Shown one piece after another: positions 9,347-17,682 of a DNA stretch of 45,717 bases. Position 1 is the stretch's first letter; every line of letters starts with the position of its first letter. Origin of the DNA: an uncultured Desulfomonile sp. (GTDB lineage Bacteria; Desulfobacterota; Desulfomonilia; Desulfomonilales; Desulfomonilaceae); the NCBI GenBank assembly GCA_937915285.1, contig CALDNG010000212.1:1-45717 (forward strand), read 5' to 3'. The translations under genes were made by a program, and so were the position numbers. The notes beneath the pieces are model-generated. The model made no database searches. It saw only the letters and a program-made list of their open reading frames with translations, and was not told the origin of the DNA.

Positions 9347-10243
9347 TTGATTGGTAATCACAAAGACGGTTTTCGATCTGCCTTTGTTGCGGTGATCGGT
9401 AGGCCTAATGTAGGAAAATCAACTCTTATCAACAGGTTACTCGGGCAGGAACTCTCTATCGTTTCGCCCAAACCCCAGACAACCCGGAACAGAATATCTG
9501 CAATAGTGAATTATCCTGATGCCCAGATAATTTTTCACGACACCCCTGGGCTGCATGACTCTACCAACACTCTGAACATCTCACTAATTACAGCGGCAAA
9601 AAAAACTGCTACCGATTCAGATATAATACTTTTCCTTGTCCCTCCCAATACGATCATAGCGAACGAGGACCTGGCTTTGCTCGATTTTGTCAGCAAATGC
9701 AAAAAGCCGGTAATAGTGGCCATAAACAAAATGGATTTGATGTCTAAGGCCCAGATTCGTTCGATCATTCAATCCTTTTCCCGGATGGGACTATCCGGAA
9801 ATGTGCTGGCCGTGAGCGCATTGACCGGTGAAGGAACGGAATCACTTGTTGAAAAAATACTCAGCTTTGCCCAAGAAGGAATACAGTTCTATCCTGAGGA
9901 TTACATGAGTGACCTTCCGGAGAAATTTTTTGTGGCTGAATTCATACGTGAACAGATTATCCGGCTAACGTCCCAAGAGGTACCCTATAAAAGCGCGGTG
10001 ATTGTTGAGAAGTTCGTCGAAAGTGGAGACAGGGTTACGATCCATGCGGATATCCATGTGGAGAGAGACAGTCAGAAGAGGATTCTAATTGGTCATGGCG
10101 GCTCGATGATCAAGAATATAGGGACTGCGGCCAGACAAAAGATAGAGGCGTTCCTGGATTGTTCTGTACGTTTGGAGCTTTACGTCAAGGTGAGCCCGAA
10201 ATGGACTAATTCCTCTTCCAAAGTCAGGGAATTCGGCTATTAG
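9347..10243 (+). CDS. era: GTPase Era
   Basis: An essential-type GTPase that binds the 3' end of 16S rRNA and helps assemble the 30S subunit. The G1 motif GRPNVGKST, G3 DTPGLHD, G4 NKMD and a G5 SAL motif are present. They are followed by a C-terminal KH domain (GHGGSMIKNIGTAARQKIE). The open frame extends back into the tRNA gene, but AAGGAG at 9333-9338 is 8 nt before the TTG at 9347. That start gives 298 residues, close to the 301 of E. coli Era. The promoter of era must overlap or lie inside the divergent tRNA-Ser unit. It converges on the GH57 gene. Confidence 0.94.
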   Translation: MIGNHKDGFRSAFVAVIGRPNVGKSTLINRLLGQELSIVSPKPQTTRNRISAIVNYPDAQIIFHDTPGLHDSTNTLNISLITAAKKTATDSDIILFLVPPNTIIANEDLALLDFVSKCKKPVIVAINKMDLMSKAQIRSIIQSFSRMGLSGNVLAVSALTGEGTESLVEKILSFAQEGIQFYPEDYMSDLPEKFFVAEFIREQIIRLTSQEVPYKSAVIVEKFVESGDRVTIHADIHVERDSQKRILIGHGGSMIKNIGTAARQKIEAFLDCSVRLELYVKVSPKWTNSSSKVREFGY

Positions 10244-10304
10244 GCGCCACGGCCAGATATGCCCGGAATGGAATCAGAAGCTGACTAGGCTATCTGCGAT
10301 GCTC

Positions 10305-12713
10305 TCAGATGATCACCTGCATTCGTTCAGCCAGGAGCTTGAATGATTCGGGTTCATCCACATCTAGGTCGGCCAGAAGGGTTCTTGCGATTCGCAAAAG
10401 GCAAATCTGGGCTTCACTCAAATCAAAGCCTATGTCCAGGTTGGCTGCCAAATCGAGATATTGGTTGATTTCCCTGGTGACCATTGGGTCGGAAGGATTG
10501 GCAGCCAGTTTTTGTACGAGTTCATGAACATTTTTGGCGAACATCTCACGGGCTGCGCTAGTGTCAAGATCGATTTGCCAGTAACTCACATCCTCAAGAA
10601 CCGTCTGTATTTTATCAGGAAACAGGCCATGAGATAGCTTTTCAAGTTCTATGAGGAATTCGCGGTTCAGTACGAATCTGGCGGCTGCCCTGAAAGTGTC
10701 CGGTAAACTGACCCCGTGACTGATGATCAATCTGGCCAAGTCCTCATTTTTTCTAAAAAAGGCGCCAAACAGCGTTGCCTGCTCCCTGAACAGGGATTTG
10801 GTAACGACTTTGAGAACCTTGTTTCGTTGGTCCTTGAAAAGATCTTTGAAAGCAAAATAATGTTTGGGGAAATAGCTGTCGAGTTTTCTTATGAGTTCAG
10901 TGGAGGAAGTCTTGTGAAATGTCTCAATAAGTTCTTTTTTTACCGTCTCGTAACGGATATCCGTCTTTTTTATGTCATCAATCGAACATCTTAGATCGAG
11001 GGCCCCGAGGTAAAGCACACAAAAGATGAATTCACGTTTCTCCAGAGTTATTGAACTCTCAACAGAAACTGTTCCAAACAACATGGCCCGTTCTGAAAAC
11101 TCCTGACGTGTGAAATCCATCATTTTTACGTTGTAGCAATAAAGCCTGTTTTCGGGCATCCCTTTTTCATAAAGTGAGGTGATGACTTCGTGGGCTGCTA
11201 CCTGTGACAGACCGATCATCAAAGGGAATATATTATCCTTGAATATTTGGTCTCCAGAATTTTGAGGTTTTATGTTGCTCCTGGCAAAACCGAGTTCCCG
11301 CAGAAATTCACTCATCAGCCCTGCCTCGAATCTAAAAGCAAGCTGGAGTGCCCTGGCCGCGTAACTCATTATCTGAAGGGTTTCTATTCCGGTCAGATCA
11401 TCAAAGAACCATCCGCAACTTGTATACATGAGCATTCGGTTGCGCTGCATCTCCAACAGATAGAGGGCCTCGGCGATTTCATCGGCGGACAATTCGCGAC
11501 CGGCATGTTCTTCAACAAATTTACGGGCGTTCTCATGATTTGCCAGGATTACAGATATGTATTCATTTCTGGCTTCCCATGGCTGTCTGAACAGCCTTGA
11601 AGCGAATTTTTCATAAATCTCGTCGAGTTCATCTCTCAGGATGTCAAGCGATCGCCTCAAAGGGCCGCGCCAGGCCTGATTCCATCCTTCTCGGGCAGAT
11701 GTTGCGCAACCACAATCAGACATCCAGCGACCGACACCGTGAGCGCAACTCCACGCGGTGTTTTCCAATATCTCCACATCTGAATTGGGCGGATGCTTCT
11801 CAAGGTATTCTGCATAATTGGTCAGACTTAGGCTTGTATCCTGCAGAAACAGTCGAATGGCATAAGCCAGAGCCATCTCTCCAAATCTGTGATGATGACC
11901 GTAAGATTCTCCATCAGTCGCTATATGCACCAGTTGGGCCCAGTTCCGGTTTGATGAAAATGCGCTGACAAGGCGGTTTCTGAATTCATCTCCACTGTTC
12001 AGCAGCCCTTCAAAGGCTATGGATTGTGATATCGGGCCGTCATAAAAGAATAATGTGATTCTTTTCCCATTCGGGAGGTGACAGAGGTATGGCCTGGATG
12101 GATCTATCGGATGAGAATTTATGTCAGTCCATGAGGCAGTTGAAGCCGCCCTGAAACGTTTTGCCTGGCTGGGGGCCAGTATGGTGAACGAAATCCCGTT
12201 ATCTACCATTATTTCGAGTGTTTTGCTATCCACCGCCGTTTCCGGAAGCCACATCCCTTCCGCGTGACGCCTGAATCTTGACTCGAAATCCTTGAGAGCC
12301 CAGACGATCTGGGTCTCCTTGTCCCTCCAGGTTGCCAGAGGCATTATCATATGGTTGTAGGCCTGAGCCAGCGCATTGCCATGACCGGACCGCTTCGACA
12401 TGCTTACCGAATCAGCCTGTAGGATCAATTGATAGGTCATGGGTGAGTGAGTTTCAAGCCATGACAGGAGAGTGGGACCGAAATTGAAGCTTATATGTTC
12501 GTAATTGTTTACAATGTCCTTCAACCTGTTTTGGGAGGCCATGATTCGCGCCTGGGTGTTCGGGCGATAACATTCATGACATATCCTCTCGTTCCAGTCA
12601 TGGAAAGGATGAGCCGATTCCTGTCTTTCAATCGCCTCAAGCCATGGATTTTCACGCGGGGGCTGATAAAAATGGCCATGTATACAAATGTAGCGGGGAT
12701 AGTCTTTTACCAT
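10305..12713 (-). CDS. Glycoside hydrolase family 57 protein with DUF3536 C-terminus
   Basis: About 802 residues. The N-terminal GH57 (beta/alpha)7 barrel begins with the family opening HGHFYQPPRENPW. It carries a MWLPETAVD segment, matching the region of the catalytic nucleophile Glu, and a TDGESYGHHH segment holding the candidate acid Asp. The rest fits the DUF3536 extension, largely helical. GH57 enzymes act on alpha-glucans as amylases, 4-alpha-glucanotransferases or branching enzymes; which applies here is not visible. The ATG at 12713 is preferred to an upstream TTG without a ribosome binding site. There is no signal peptide, so it is cytoplasmic and could act on glycogen together with GlgB encoded at 19.7-21.9 kb. 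Confidence 0.9.
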   Translation of the reverse strand: MVKDYPRYICIHGHFYQPPRENPWLEAIERQESAHPFHDWNERICHECYRPNTQARIMASQNRLKDIVNNYEHISFNFGPTLLSWLETHSPMTYQLILQADSVSMSKRSGHGNALAQAYNHMIMPLATWRDKETQIVWALKDFESRFRRHAEGMWLPETAVDSKTLEIMVDNGISFTILAPSQAKRFRAASTASWTDINSHPIDPSRPYLCHLPNGKRITLFFYDGPISQSIAFEGLLNSGDEFRNRLVSAFSSNRNWAQLVHIATDGESYGHHHRFGEMALAYAIRLFLQDTSLSLTNYAEYLEKHPPNSDVEILENTAWSCAHGVGRWMSDCGCATSAREGWNQAWRGPLRRSLDILRDELDEIYEKFASRLFRQPWEARNEYISVILANHENARKFVEEHAGRELSADEIAEALYLLEMQRNRMLMYTSCGWFFDDLTGIETLQIMSYAARALQLAFRFEAGLMSEFLRELGFARSNIKPQNSGDQIFKDNIFPLMIGLSQVAAHEVITSLYEKGMPENRLYCYNVKMMDFTRQEFSERAMLFGTVSVESSITLEKREFIFCVLYLGALDLRCSIDDIKKTDIRYETVKKELIETFHKTSSTELIRKLDSYFPKHYFAFKDLFKDQRNKVLKVVTKSLFREQATLFGAFFRKNEDLARLIISHGVSLPDTFRAAARFVLNREFLIELEKLSHGLFPDKIQTVLEDVSYWQIDLDTSAAREMFAKNVHELVQKLAANPSDPMVTREINQYLDLAANLDIGFDLSEAQICLLRIARTLLADLDVDEPESFKLLAERMQVII

Positions 12714-12900
12714 GATTTCGTCTCGTGACAATTTTTGGGGATGAAAACAGTGAACAGGTAAATGCCATAATTAAATAAATCATTCTTCGCTGCCAAGTAT
12801 AATTCCTGCTGTGACTCTATTTAATCTTGGACATGTCGTCAAGCCAATAAGAAAGCAGCCCAACAAGCCAGAAATACAGTCAAGACCCTAGAACGCAAAA

Positions 12901-12925
12901 GCGCCGGCATAGTTTTAGCCAGCGC
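12901..12925 (-). terminator. Intrinsic terminator of the 12979-13377 gene
   Basis: On the minus strand an 8-bp stem (GCGCTGGC with GCCGGCGC, one G-U pair) and a 9-nt loop are followed by TTTT. It lies about 55 nt beyond the stop codon of the lysine-rich gene. Confidence 0.65.
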
Positions 12926-12978
12926 AATTAAATAGTAACAAGCTTTCCGAAAAAAGGGCTAGTGAACGAAAATACCTT

Positions 12979-13377
12979 TTAACGTTTGTTATAAGAGGTC
13001 TTATAACTTTTTGCCTTTTTTGTGTAGTTTTTGGCTTTCTTTGTAACGTTTTTGCCTTGACTGGCTGTTTTGCTTTTCTTGGCATAACTTTTTTGAGGTT
13101 TCTTGGTTGAACTGATCTTGGATTTGGAACTCTTTCCCGAAGTCTTGGAATACGTTGAACCATAAGCTGACTTCGAATTTTTCACACTGGCAGTCGAATC
13201 CGACTTCTTGAAAGTGCTCTGGAGCGCTTTGGCCAGGCTGTCATAGGGTTTTGAATCCGTCTGCTTGGCCAGTTTGTCTGCAAAGGATATCGACAGGTCA
13301 CTCGCTTGGGTAGTCGCCGACATGAACCCAAGACATAGAACTGCAGAAAAAGCCATAATTAATAGGACTCTTATCAT
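12979..13377 (-). CDS. Exported Lys/Ser/Thr-rich small basic protein, unknown function
   Basis: 132 residues from the ATG at 13377, which has AGGAG upstream. A longer frame to 13440 is rejected because its start lies inside the promoter. A signal peptide covers about residues 1-25 (hydrophobic core, then ATTQAS). The mature part is polar and increasingly lysine-rich, with short imperfect repeats such as TKKAKNY and TKKAKSYK near the C-terminus. Such a low-complexity basic tail could bind anionic polymers (nucleic acid, LPS or peptidoglycan), but that is a guess from composition. It has its own promoter and terminator. A shifted frame ending at 12915 is a shadow. Confidence 0.75.
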   Translation of the reverse strand: MIRVLLIMAFSAVLCLGFMSATTQASDLSISFADKLAKQTDSKPYDSLAKALQSTFKKSDSTASVKNSKSAYGSTYSKTSGKSSKSKISSTKKPQKSYAKKSKTASQGKNVTKKAKNYTKKAKSYKTSYNKR

Positions 13378-13411
13378 AACTTCATCTCTCCTGAGTATAG
13401 GGATTTTAGTA

Positions 13412-13440
13412 ACCATACAAAACTTAAAGCAATTAGTCAA
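13412..13440 (-). promoter_or_regulatory. sigma-70 promoter of the Lys-rich exported protein
   Basis: Minus strand: TTGACT (13435-13440), a 17-nt spacer, and TATGGT (13412-13417), about 35 nt above the start codon at 13377. Confidence 0.6.
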
Positions 13441-13499
13441 GTTTTAAAAAAATAAGTTGTCTTAACGAATAGCTATGGCATTTAGCATTCTTTTTAAAT

Positions 13500-13519
13500 G
13501 ATGCATGCGGTGATGCATC
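13500..13519 (-). terminator. Possible terminator behind the DUF202 gene
   Basis: GATGCAT and ATGCATC arms with a 6-nt loop, about 30 nt past the DUF202 stop. On the minus strand only a short T stretch follows, so the call is weak. Confidence 0.35.
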
Positions 13520-13548
13520 CGTAATGAGTGATCTAAAAACTCATGAAG

Positions 13549-14025
13549 TTACACGAAAGCGCGAATTCTATTGAAAGACAGGCCTATGGTTACGAATATA
13601 ATGATAAATACCGACACTATGACCAGGATGTCGGGTAAAATAGAAAAAGTAGCCGCACCGCTATTGATATGGCGCCTCATGATGCAGAATCTCAACCCTG
13701 AGACAATGATCATGATTCCGGCCAAAGCAAAACAGAACAGGCTCAAAAAAAATCCATCACTCACATGACTTGGGGACTCACTCACACCGGTTAGCGCCAT
13801 AAGGTGCTTGATGAACAGTTCGAATTTTTCGATTACAAAACCGAATGCGAGCAAGGATATGCTGGTCCGGGACCACGACAGAAAAGTGCGTTCATTCGCC
13901 ATATGGGTCCTTTGCCATGCAAGGAGAGTTCTATCGTCTGAGGCTATGTCGGGTGGCTTGTTAAGCGCTCCTCGGGAATAGTCCCTGGCGGATAGCCAAT
14001 TCATGAGTCCTGTAAACATTCCCAA
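13549..14025 (-). CDS. DUF202 (YidH-like) membrane protein
   Basis: 158 residues. The segment LLAWQRTHMANERTFLSWSR followed by TSISLLAFGF is the signature of DUF202/YidH proteins. Three hydrophobic helices follow at about 50-70, 85-110 and 128-152. The start is taken as the TTG at 14025 because the AGGAGG box lies 8 nt before it; a GTG at 14034 overlaps the box and an ATG at 14019 is further than usual. Members of this family are small inner-membrane proteins of unknown function. The gene is flanked by small exported proteins that show no obvious link. Confidence 0.88.
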   Translation of the reverse strand: MGMFTGLMNWLSARDYSRGALNKPPDIASDDRTLLAWQRTHMANERTFLSWSRTSISLLAFGFVIEKFELFIKHLMALTGVSESPSHVSDGFFLSLFCFALAGIMIIVSGLRFCIMRRHINSGAATFSILPDILVIVSVFIIIFVTIGLSFNRIRAFV

Positions 14026-14112
14026 TTTGTTCACCTCCTGACCCGAATCACATCTTTTGGAGGATTCAACCGAGCCAACGGGTTATCATCATTTTATTAG
14101 CAAGGACAACAA

Positions 14113-14156
14113 AAAAACGAAACTCAAACATTCCAACATTTTTTGGAACTTGAGTT
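14113..14156 (-). terminator. Intrinsic terminator on the minus strand
   Basis: Arms AACTCAA (14121-14127) with TTGAGTT (14150-14156), and TTCCAA (14131-14136) with TTGGAA (14143-14148), form an interrupted 13-bp hairpin. On the minus strand TCGTTTTTTTG follows. The nearest upstream gene on this strand ends about 290 bases away at 14449, leaving a long 3' region. Confidence 0.7.
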
Positions 14157-14448
14157 GCTTCTAGATTCCTTTTGTTAAAATTGCCACATCAACAGACAAT
14201 CGAGGCAAGATATGCCTGGCCGGCCTTGACGAACGATGATTACACAGCGCGAAGGCATATTACGTGCAGCTTTCAGAAAGAGGAATTTGCCGCTGACTTG
14301 AGTAAATTTGGAAAAACTGCGATGTGAAAAGAGGATTGGGCATGAGAATCAAGGCAAGACATCCTCTCGGGTACCATAGTTTCATCCCCTTGCGGTAAAC
14401 ATGCCGGGGATGTCTGCCTTGAATCCCATGAAACAAGTTGGGTGAACT
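14157..14448. other. Gene-free stretch with competing hairpins and an orphan reading frame
   Basis: Two structures compete at the right end. CATCCCC (14383-14389) can pair with GGGGATG (14406-14412). The same right-hand arm can instead join an outer stem between 14351-14364 and 14408-14420 (13 bp, one bulge). On the plus strand a frame at 14172-14327 (51 codons, TTG first) has protein-like composition but no ribosome binding site and no family I recognise. It may be a gene remnant. Confidence 0.4.
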
Positions 14449-14736
14449 TTATTTCTTGTCCTTTTTTGCTGGCTTGTCAGCCTTTTTTGCCTTGTCGGCT
14501 TTCTTTGCGGAGTCGCCTTTTTTAGCGGCTTTGGCTTTTGCCTTAACGGGCGCGCAAGTATAAACAGGGCAACAATAAACAGGAGCGCAGCACACAGGTG
14601 TGGCGCACTTGGATGAACTCTTGCCAAGAAACGGCAGGTTCAAACCAGGCAGGAAAGCATCGGCGGGGCTGGCAAAAATAATTCCAGCTACACCAACCGC
14701 TACTGTTAAACCGAATACCAACAACAGCTTCTTCAT
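14449..14736 (-). CDS. Small exported Cys- and Lys-rich protein, unknown function
   Basis: 95 residues. A signal peptide is clear (residues 1-27, ending ASPADA). A short segment (about residues 43-62) contains six cysteines in a Cys/Pro/Val/Tyr-rich pattern (PVCCAPVYCCPVYTCAPV). The last 30 residues are almost only Lys, Ala and Asp. The Cys block could bind metal or form disulfides, and the tail could bind polyanions; neither is shown. The ATG has AGGGAG about 9 nt upstream. I do not recognise the family. A frame-shifted ORF ending at 14382 is a shadow. Confidence 0.75.
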   Translation of the reverse strand: MKKLLLVFGLTVAVGVAGIIFASPADAFLPGLNLPFLGKSSSKCATPVCCAPVYCCPVYTCAPVKAKAKAAKKGDSAKKADKAKKADKPAKKDKK

Positions 14737-15132
14737 TTCTCGTTACTCCCTAAAAGATGGTGGATCCTTCAAGGGGATGATAAAGTCTTCATATCACAAG
14801 ATACCTGATGTTGTCCAGTACTGGTTACTTAGCAAAACATCTGTCTCATGTGGCTTTGGTTGACACGTTTTGACTTCCGTGCTAAGGAAACAGTCCTTAC
14901 GCAAATGGCTGGCGCAGTGAACTCTTGTCAATACAAAACAAGATATGCTCTGTAGAGACTCCAGGCATTAAGCCTTCCGATGCGTATTGAGTTTTGGTCC
15001 TTCCTATCGAACGACTTTTTTGCAGGCCATGTAATCGCTCTTAACTGCAATTTTTCAAGTTTAGCCAGGAGTCTTGAGACAGAACCAATGACTCAGATTC
15101 GTTGAATCGGATCTGTAGTGGGGGCAAGGCTC
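14737..15132. other. Gene-free divergent intergenic region
   Basis: About 396 bases between the divergent Cys/Lys-rich gene and the transglutaminase-like gene. I looked for riboswitch cores (including the c-di-GMP GEMM motif), sigma-54 boxes and small ORFs and found nothing convincing. A TTGACA at about 14859 has no good -10 partner. Confidence 0.5.
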
Positions 15133-16350
15133 ATGCACGGTTTATACTGTAGGAATCTAGACTCTAGCCCGTTGAAATTACTATTCTCGATTGTATTAAT
15201 AATTAGTGTTTTTCAAACAGGAACATGTTGGGGCGCCGTTGGGTCTGCATCCGTCAAGGTCTTACCTGATTGGAATATCATTGCTCAAAAGAATCCGACC
15301 TTAAAGACACTTGTAGTTGTAGAAGCAGCCAACGGTTTAACTCTCCGGGATTTGGCCATTCTCGCCGACCAGGGACTGGTTCCAGCTGATCGCGACCCGG
15401 GTTTGATAGTTGGAATGAAGAAAGCTGTTTTCTCGACTACTGCGGAACGCTGGATCAACAGCAACTTACCTCGCCATATATCGGCCAGAGTGGCGCCAAA
15501 ATTCTTAATGAGTGGCATTTACAGGGTTAGCTTTCGTGTAGATGCGAAGAATTATGATGGGCCATTAAATTTAGAAGTCACCGCTCCACGCGAGGACGTT
15601 GGCAAAAGGCTTATTTCTTATGATGTCGTGGTGCGACCCACTCGAGATCTTCTCAAACATCAAGATTCGGCGGGCAATCGTTGGGTGAGCGTAAAGATTC
15701 CGCGCGTTAGATATGGAGATGAAATAAAGTTTCATTTTTCGTTCACATACGAGGTCGATGTAGCTCGTGTGATAGATCATGATTTAATGATGTCAGACAA
15801 ACCAGAATCTGAAGAGCTCAACGAGGAATTGAAGGAATTCCTTAAAAGCGGTTACAAGATTGATCCGGAAATTCCTGAAGCTTCTAAATGGGCATCTGTC
15901 AGTAGATCATTTCCGGTGGATGCAAGACAGGAATATAGACGTCTTGACAAGTTTTTGAAGGGAAAAGTGGTCTACGACGATGCCAAACGAGCAGCTTATT
16001 TTGGGGGGAGATCAGTTTATTCAGACCTGGATCACATGTATCAATACCCTTCTGAAACGCTCTCGAGAAGATTAGGGTGTTGTCCGGACACTGTATTGCT
16101 TGAATGCTCGTTCATGAGAGCAAAGGGTATTCCGTGCCGCACAGCAGGACGATTTGGCCATTTTTTCTCGGAGGTTTATCTTCTTGGACGAGGATGGAAA
16201 TCAACATCAACTACTCCCACCGGCATTCCTCTAATCGTTTCCGTAGGACCTGATCACGTTCCTTATCAGAAATGGCAGCCGGCAATTCCAATCCGAACTA
16301 CTCGTTGGGAAGCACGTGTCCGAATAGAACCCCAGGAGGACTATCAATGA
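15133..16350 (+). CDS. Exported transglutaminase-like (cysteine protease fold) protein
   Basis: 405 residues from the ATG at 15133. A long signal region has its hydrophobic core at about 15-27 (LLFSIVLIISVF). Residues 50-240 are beta-rich and not recognised. A transglutaminase core follows at about 275-375: Cys317 in GCCPDT matches the GxCxD active-site pattern and His343 in GHFFSEVYL matches the catalytic His. The usual third residue, an Asp in a W..FDPT motif, is absent; the equivalent reads GWKSTSTTPT. It may use another acid or be a non-catalytic binding module. Its stop overlaps the start of the GNAT gene (ATGA), so both are co-translated. Confidence 0.78.
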   Translation: MHGLYCRNLDSSPLKLLFSIVLIISVFQTGTCWGAVGSASVKVLPDWNIIAQKNPTLKTLVVVEAANGLTLRDLAILADQGLVPADRDPGLIVGMKKAVFSTTAERWINSNLPRHISARVAPKFLMSGIYRVSFRVDAKNYDGPLNLEVTAPREDVGKRLISYDVVVRPTRDLLKHQDSAGNRWVSVKIPRVRYGDEIKFHFSFTYEVDVARVIDHDLMMSDKPESEELNEELKEFLKSGYKIDPEIPEASKWASVSRSFPVDARQEYRRLDKFLKGKVVYDDAKRAAYFGGRSVYSDLDHMYQYPSETLSRRLGCCPDTVLLECSFMRAKGIPCRTAGRFGHFFSEVYLLGRGWKSTSTTPTGIPLIVSVGPDHVPYQKWQPAIPIRTTRWEARVRIEPQEDYQ

Positions 16351-17444
16351 AATTTTCAAATCTCGCTTTTGCTCCTTATGACAAAGACATGGCCGCTGAT
16401 GCTCGAGAACTGTTTGTGAAATATACACATAAAGACCATCAACTTAAGATGATGGGAGCTTGTAAAGAAAGAGTAGCAAACTACTTGTCTGAGACCCTTA
16501 GTGATCCTGGTTGTCTTTCCATTTGTATGAGCGAAGGAGATCGCCTGGTGGGGCTGATCAGCCTCCAAAGTCTGCCGTGGATGAGTGACCATTTTGGCAT
16601 GCAAATGTATGCTGTCCGACATTTGCTAACCGCATCGGACGGTCCATTAGAACACGCTCGCCTTCTGCGATTTGTTATGGAGGAGCTAAGCCAAGTCGAT
16701 TTCCTGGATTGCAGGGTGGCGGTAGATGACATCCATTCGGCGCATGCCTTGGAATTGTGCGGTTTTCGTTATGTAGGCACTGAAATGTTTTTCGGAATCA
16801 GGACCGATCAGTTTAGGCAAGGGGGTTTGCCAGAGGGGGTAGCGGTTTATCCTTGTAGTCTGGAAGACAGGCAGGAGGTTCTTGATATAGCAGGCCACTC
16901 TCATGTTCATAATAGGTTTGTATATGATCCAATGATCAACAAAACGGTGGCCCAGTCCCTTTACAGAAAGTTGGTAACCAAGTGCTTTGAATCAAGACAG
17001 TTCGAGGTTTTTGTAGCGCGCTCTGTAAACGGCATAGAAGGATTTATTACCGCTAAGACAAATGAGCCTTTTAGCAAACATGTGGGTGTCAAGGCAGGTA
17101 GCCTGGACTTTATAGGGGTTAGGCCAAGAACTAGAAGGAGCGGCATCGGAGTAGCATTGAACGCCCATGCCTTAAACTGGTTAAAGAATGCCGGTACTGA
17201 ATACGCTGCAGTTAGGACGTTGGCCAGCAACTATGCTGCGATCCGAACTCTGTTTCGATCAGGATTTGCAGTTACGTCTTGCAGCCTTCACTTTCACAAG
17301 TGGATTCAAAAACCAAAAATGAACTCTCTGAGTGCTCATGCATCAGCAAAAAATCTTATGAGACTGGACACCGCCGGGACAGGATCGTGGATTCAAAATA
17401 ACAGGGCCGCTCAAGCGACACACAAATACCAAAGCTCCATCTAA
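16347..17444 (+). CDS. Two-domain GNAT-family N-acetyltransferase
   Basis: 365 residues. The start is the ATG at 16347, overlapping the preceding stop as ATGA, with AGGAGGA 6 nt upstream. The C-terminal half is a clear GNAT fold: the acetyl-CoA loop RPRTRRSGIGVAL lies near residue 277, and then an AAIRTLFRSGF segment, the usual beta/alpha ending. The N-terminal half also resembles a GNAT domain (LEHARLLRFVMEEL, then ALELCGFRYVGTE), giving a tandem arrangement like sugar-amine acetyltransferases of the WecD/RffC type. The substrate is unknown. Coupling to an exported transglutaminase-like protein and the nearby hldD hint at envelope or surface-polymer chemistry, which is inference. Confidence 0.8.
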   Translation: MKFSNLAFAPYDKDMAADARELFVKYTHKDHQLKMMGACKERVANYLSETLSDPGCLSICMSEGDRLVGLISLQSLPWMSDHFGMQMYAVRHLLTASDGPLEHARLLRFVMEELSQVDFLDCRVAVDDIHSAHALELCGFRYVGTEMFFGIRTDQFRQGGLPEGVAVYPCSLEDRQEVLDIAGHSHVHNRFVYDPMINKTVAQSLYRKLVTKCFESRQFEVFVARSVNGIEGFITAKTNEPFSKHVGVKAGSLDFIGVRPRTRRSGIGVALNAHALNWLKNAGTEYAAVRTLASNYAAIRTLFRSGFAVTSCSLHFHKWIQKPKMNSLSAHASAKNLMRLDTAGTGSWIQNNRAAQATHKYQSSI

Positions 17445-17458
17445 AAAATTGTCGGCAG

Positions 17459-17485
17459 TGCTTCACTAGCATGAAGTGGAGCACG
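17459..17485 (+). terminator. Hairpin behind the transglutaminase/GNAT pair
   Basis: GTGCTTCACT (17459-17468) pairs with AGTGGAGCAC (17476-17485), 10 bp with one wobble, 7-nt loop, 14 nt past the GNAT stop. No U tract follows, so it could be Rho-assisted or a 3'-protecting hairpin. Confidence 0.45.
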
Positions 17486-17682
17486 ACTCTGATGTACATA
17501 GCCGGTGTCGCCACCAATGAAAACGTTTCAGTTCGTCTGGCATAATGGCGCCGCGGTTAACTGAGGGGTTACCATCTGTCATAAGAACTTGTTAACAGTC
17601 CAGTAGCTGGTCTATATCATTATGTGGATTTAGTCCGGTTCTGATTGAGACTGTGATTAAGTTGGGTGAGGTAAAATTACGC

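Noticed and set aside
12915..13163. 82-codon Lys/Arg/Pro-rich frame
   Set aside because: Frame-shifted shadow of the Lys-rich exported protein; composition arises from the AAR-rich codons.
14737..15132. Possible riboswitch upstream of the transglutaminase-like gene
   Set aside because: No c-di-GMP, SAM, cobalamin or TPP core sequence could be matched by eye.
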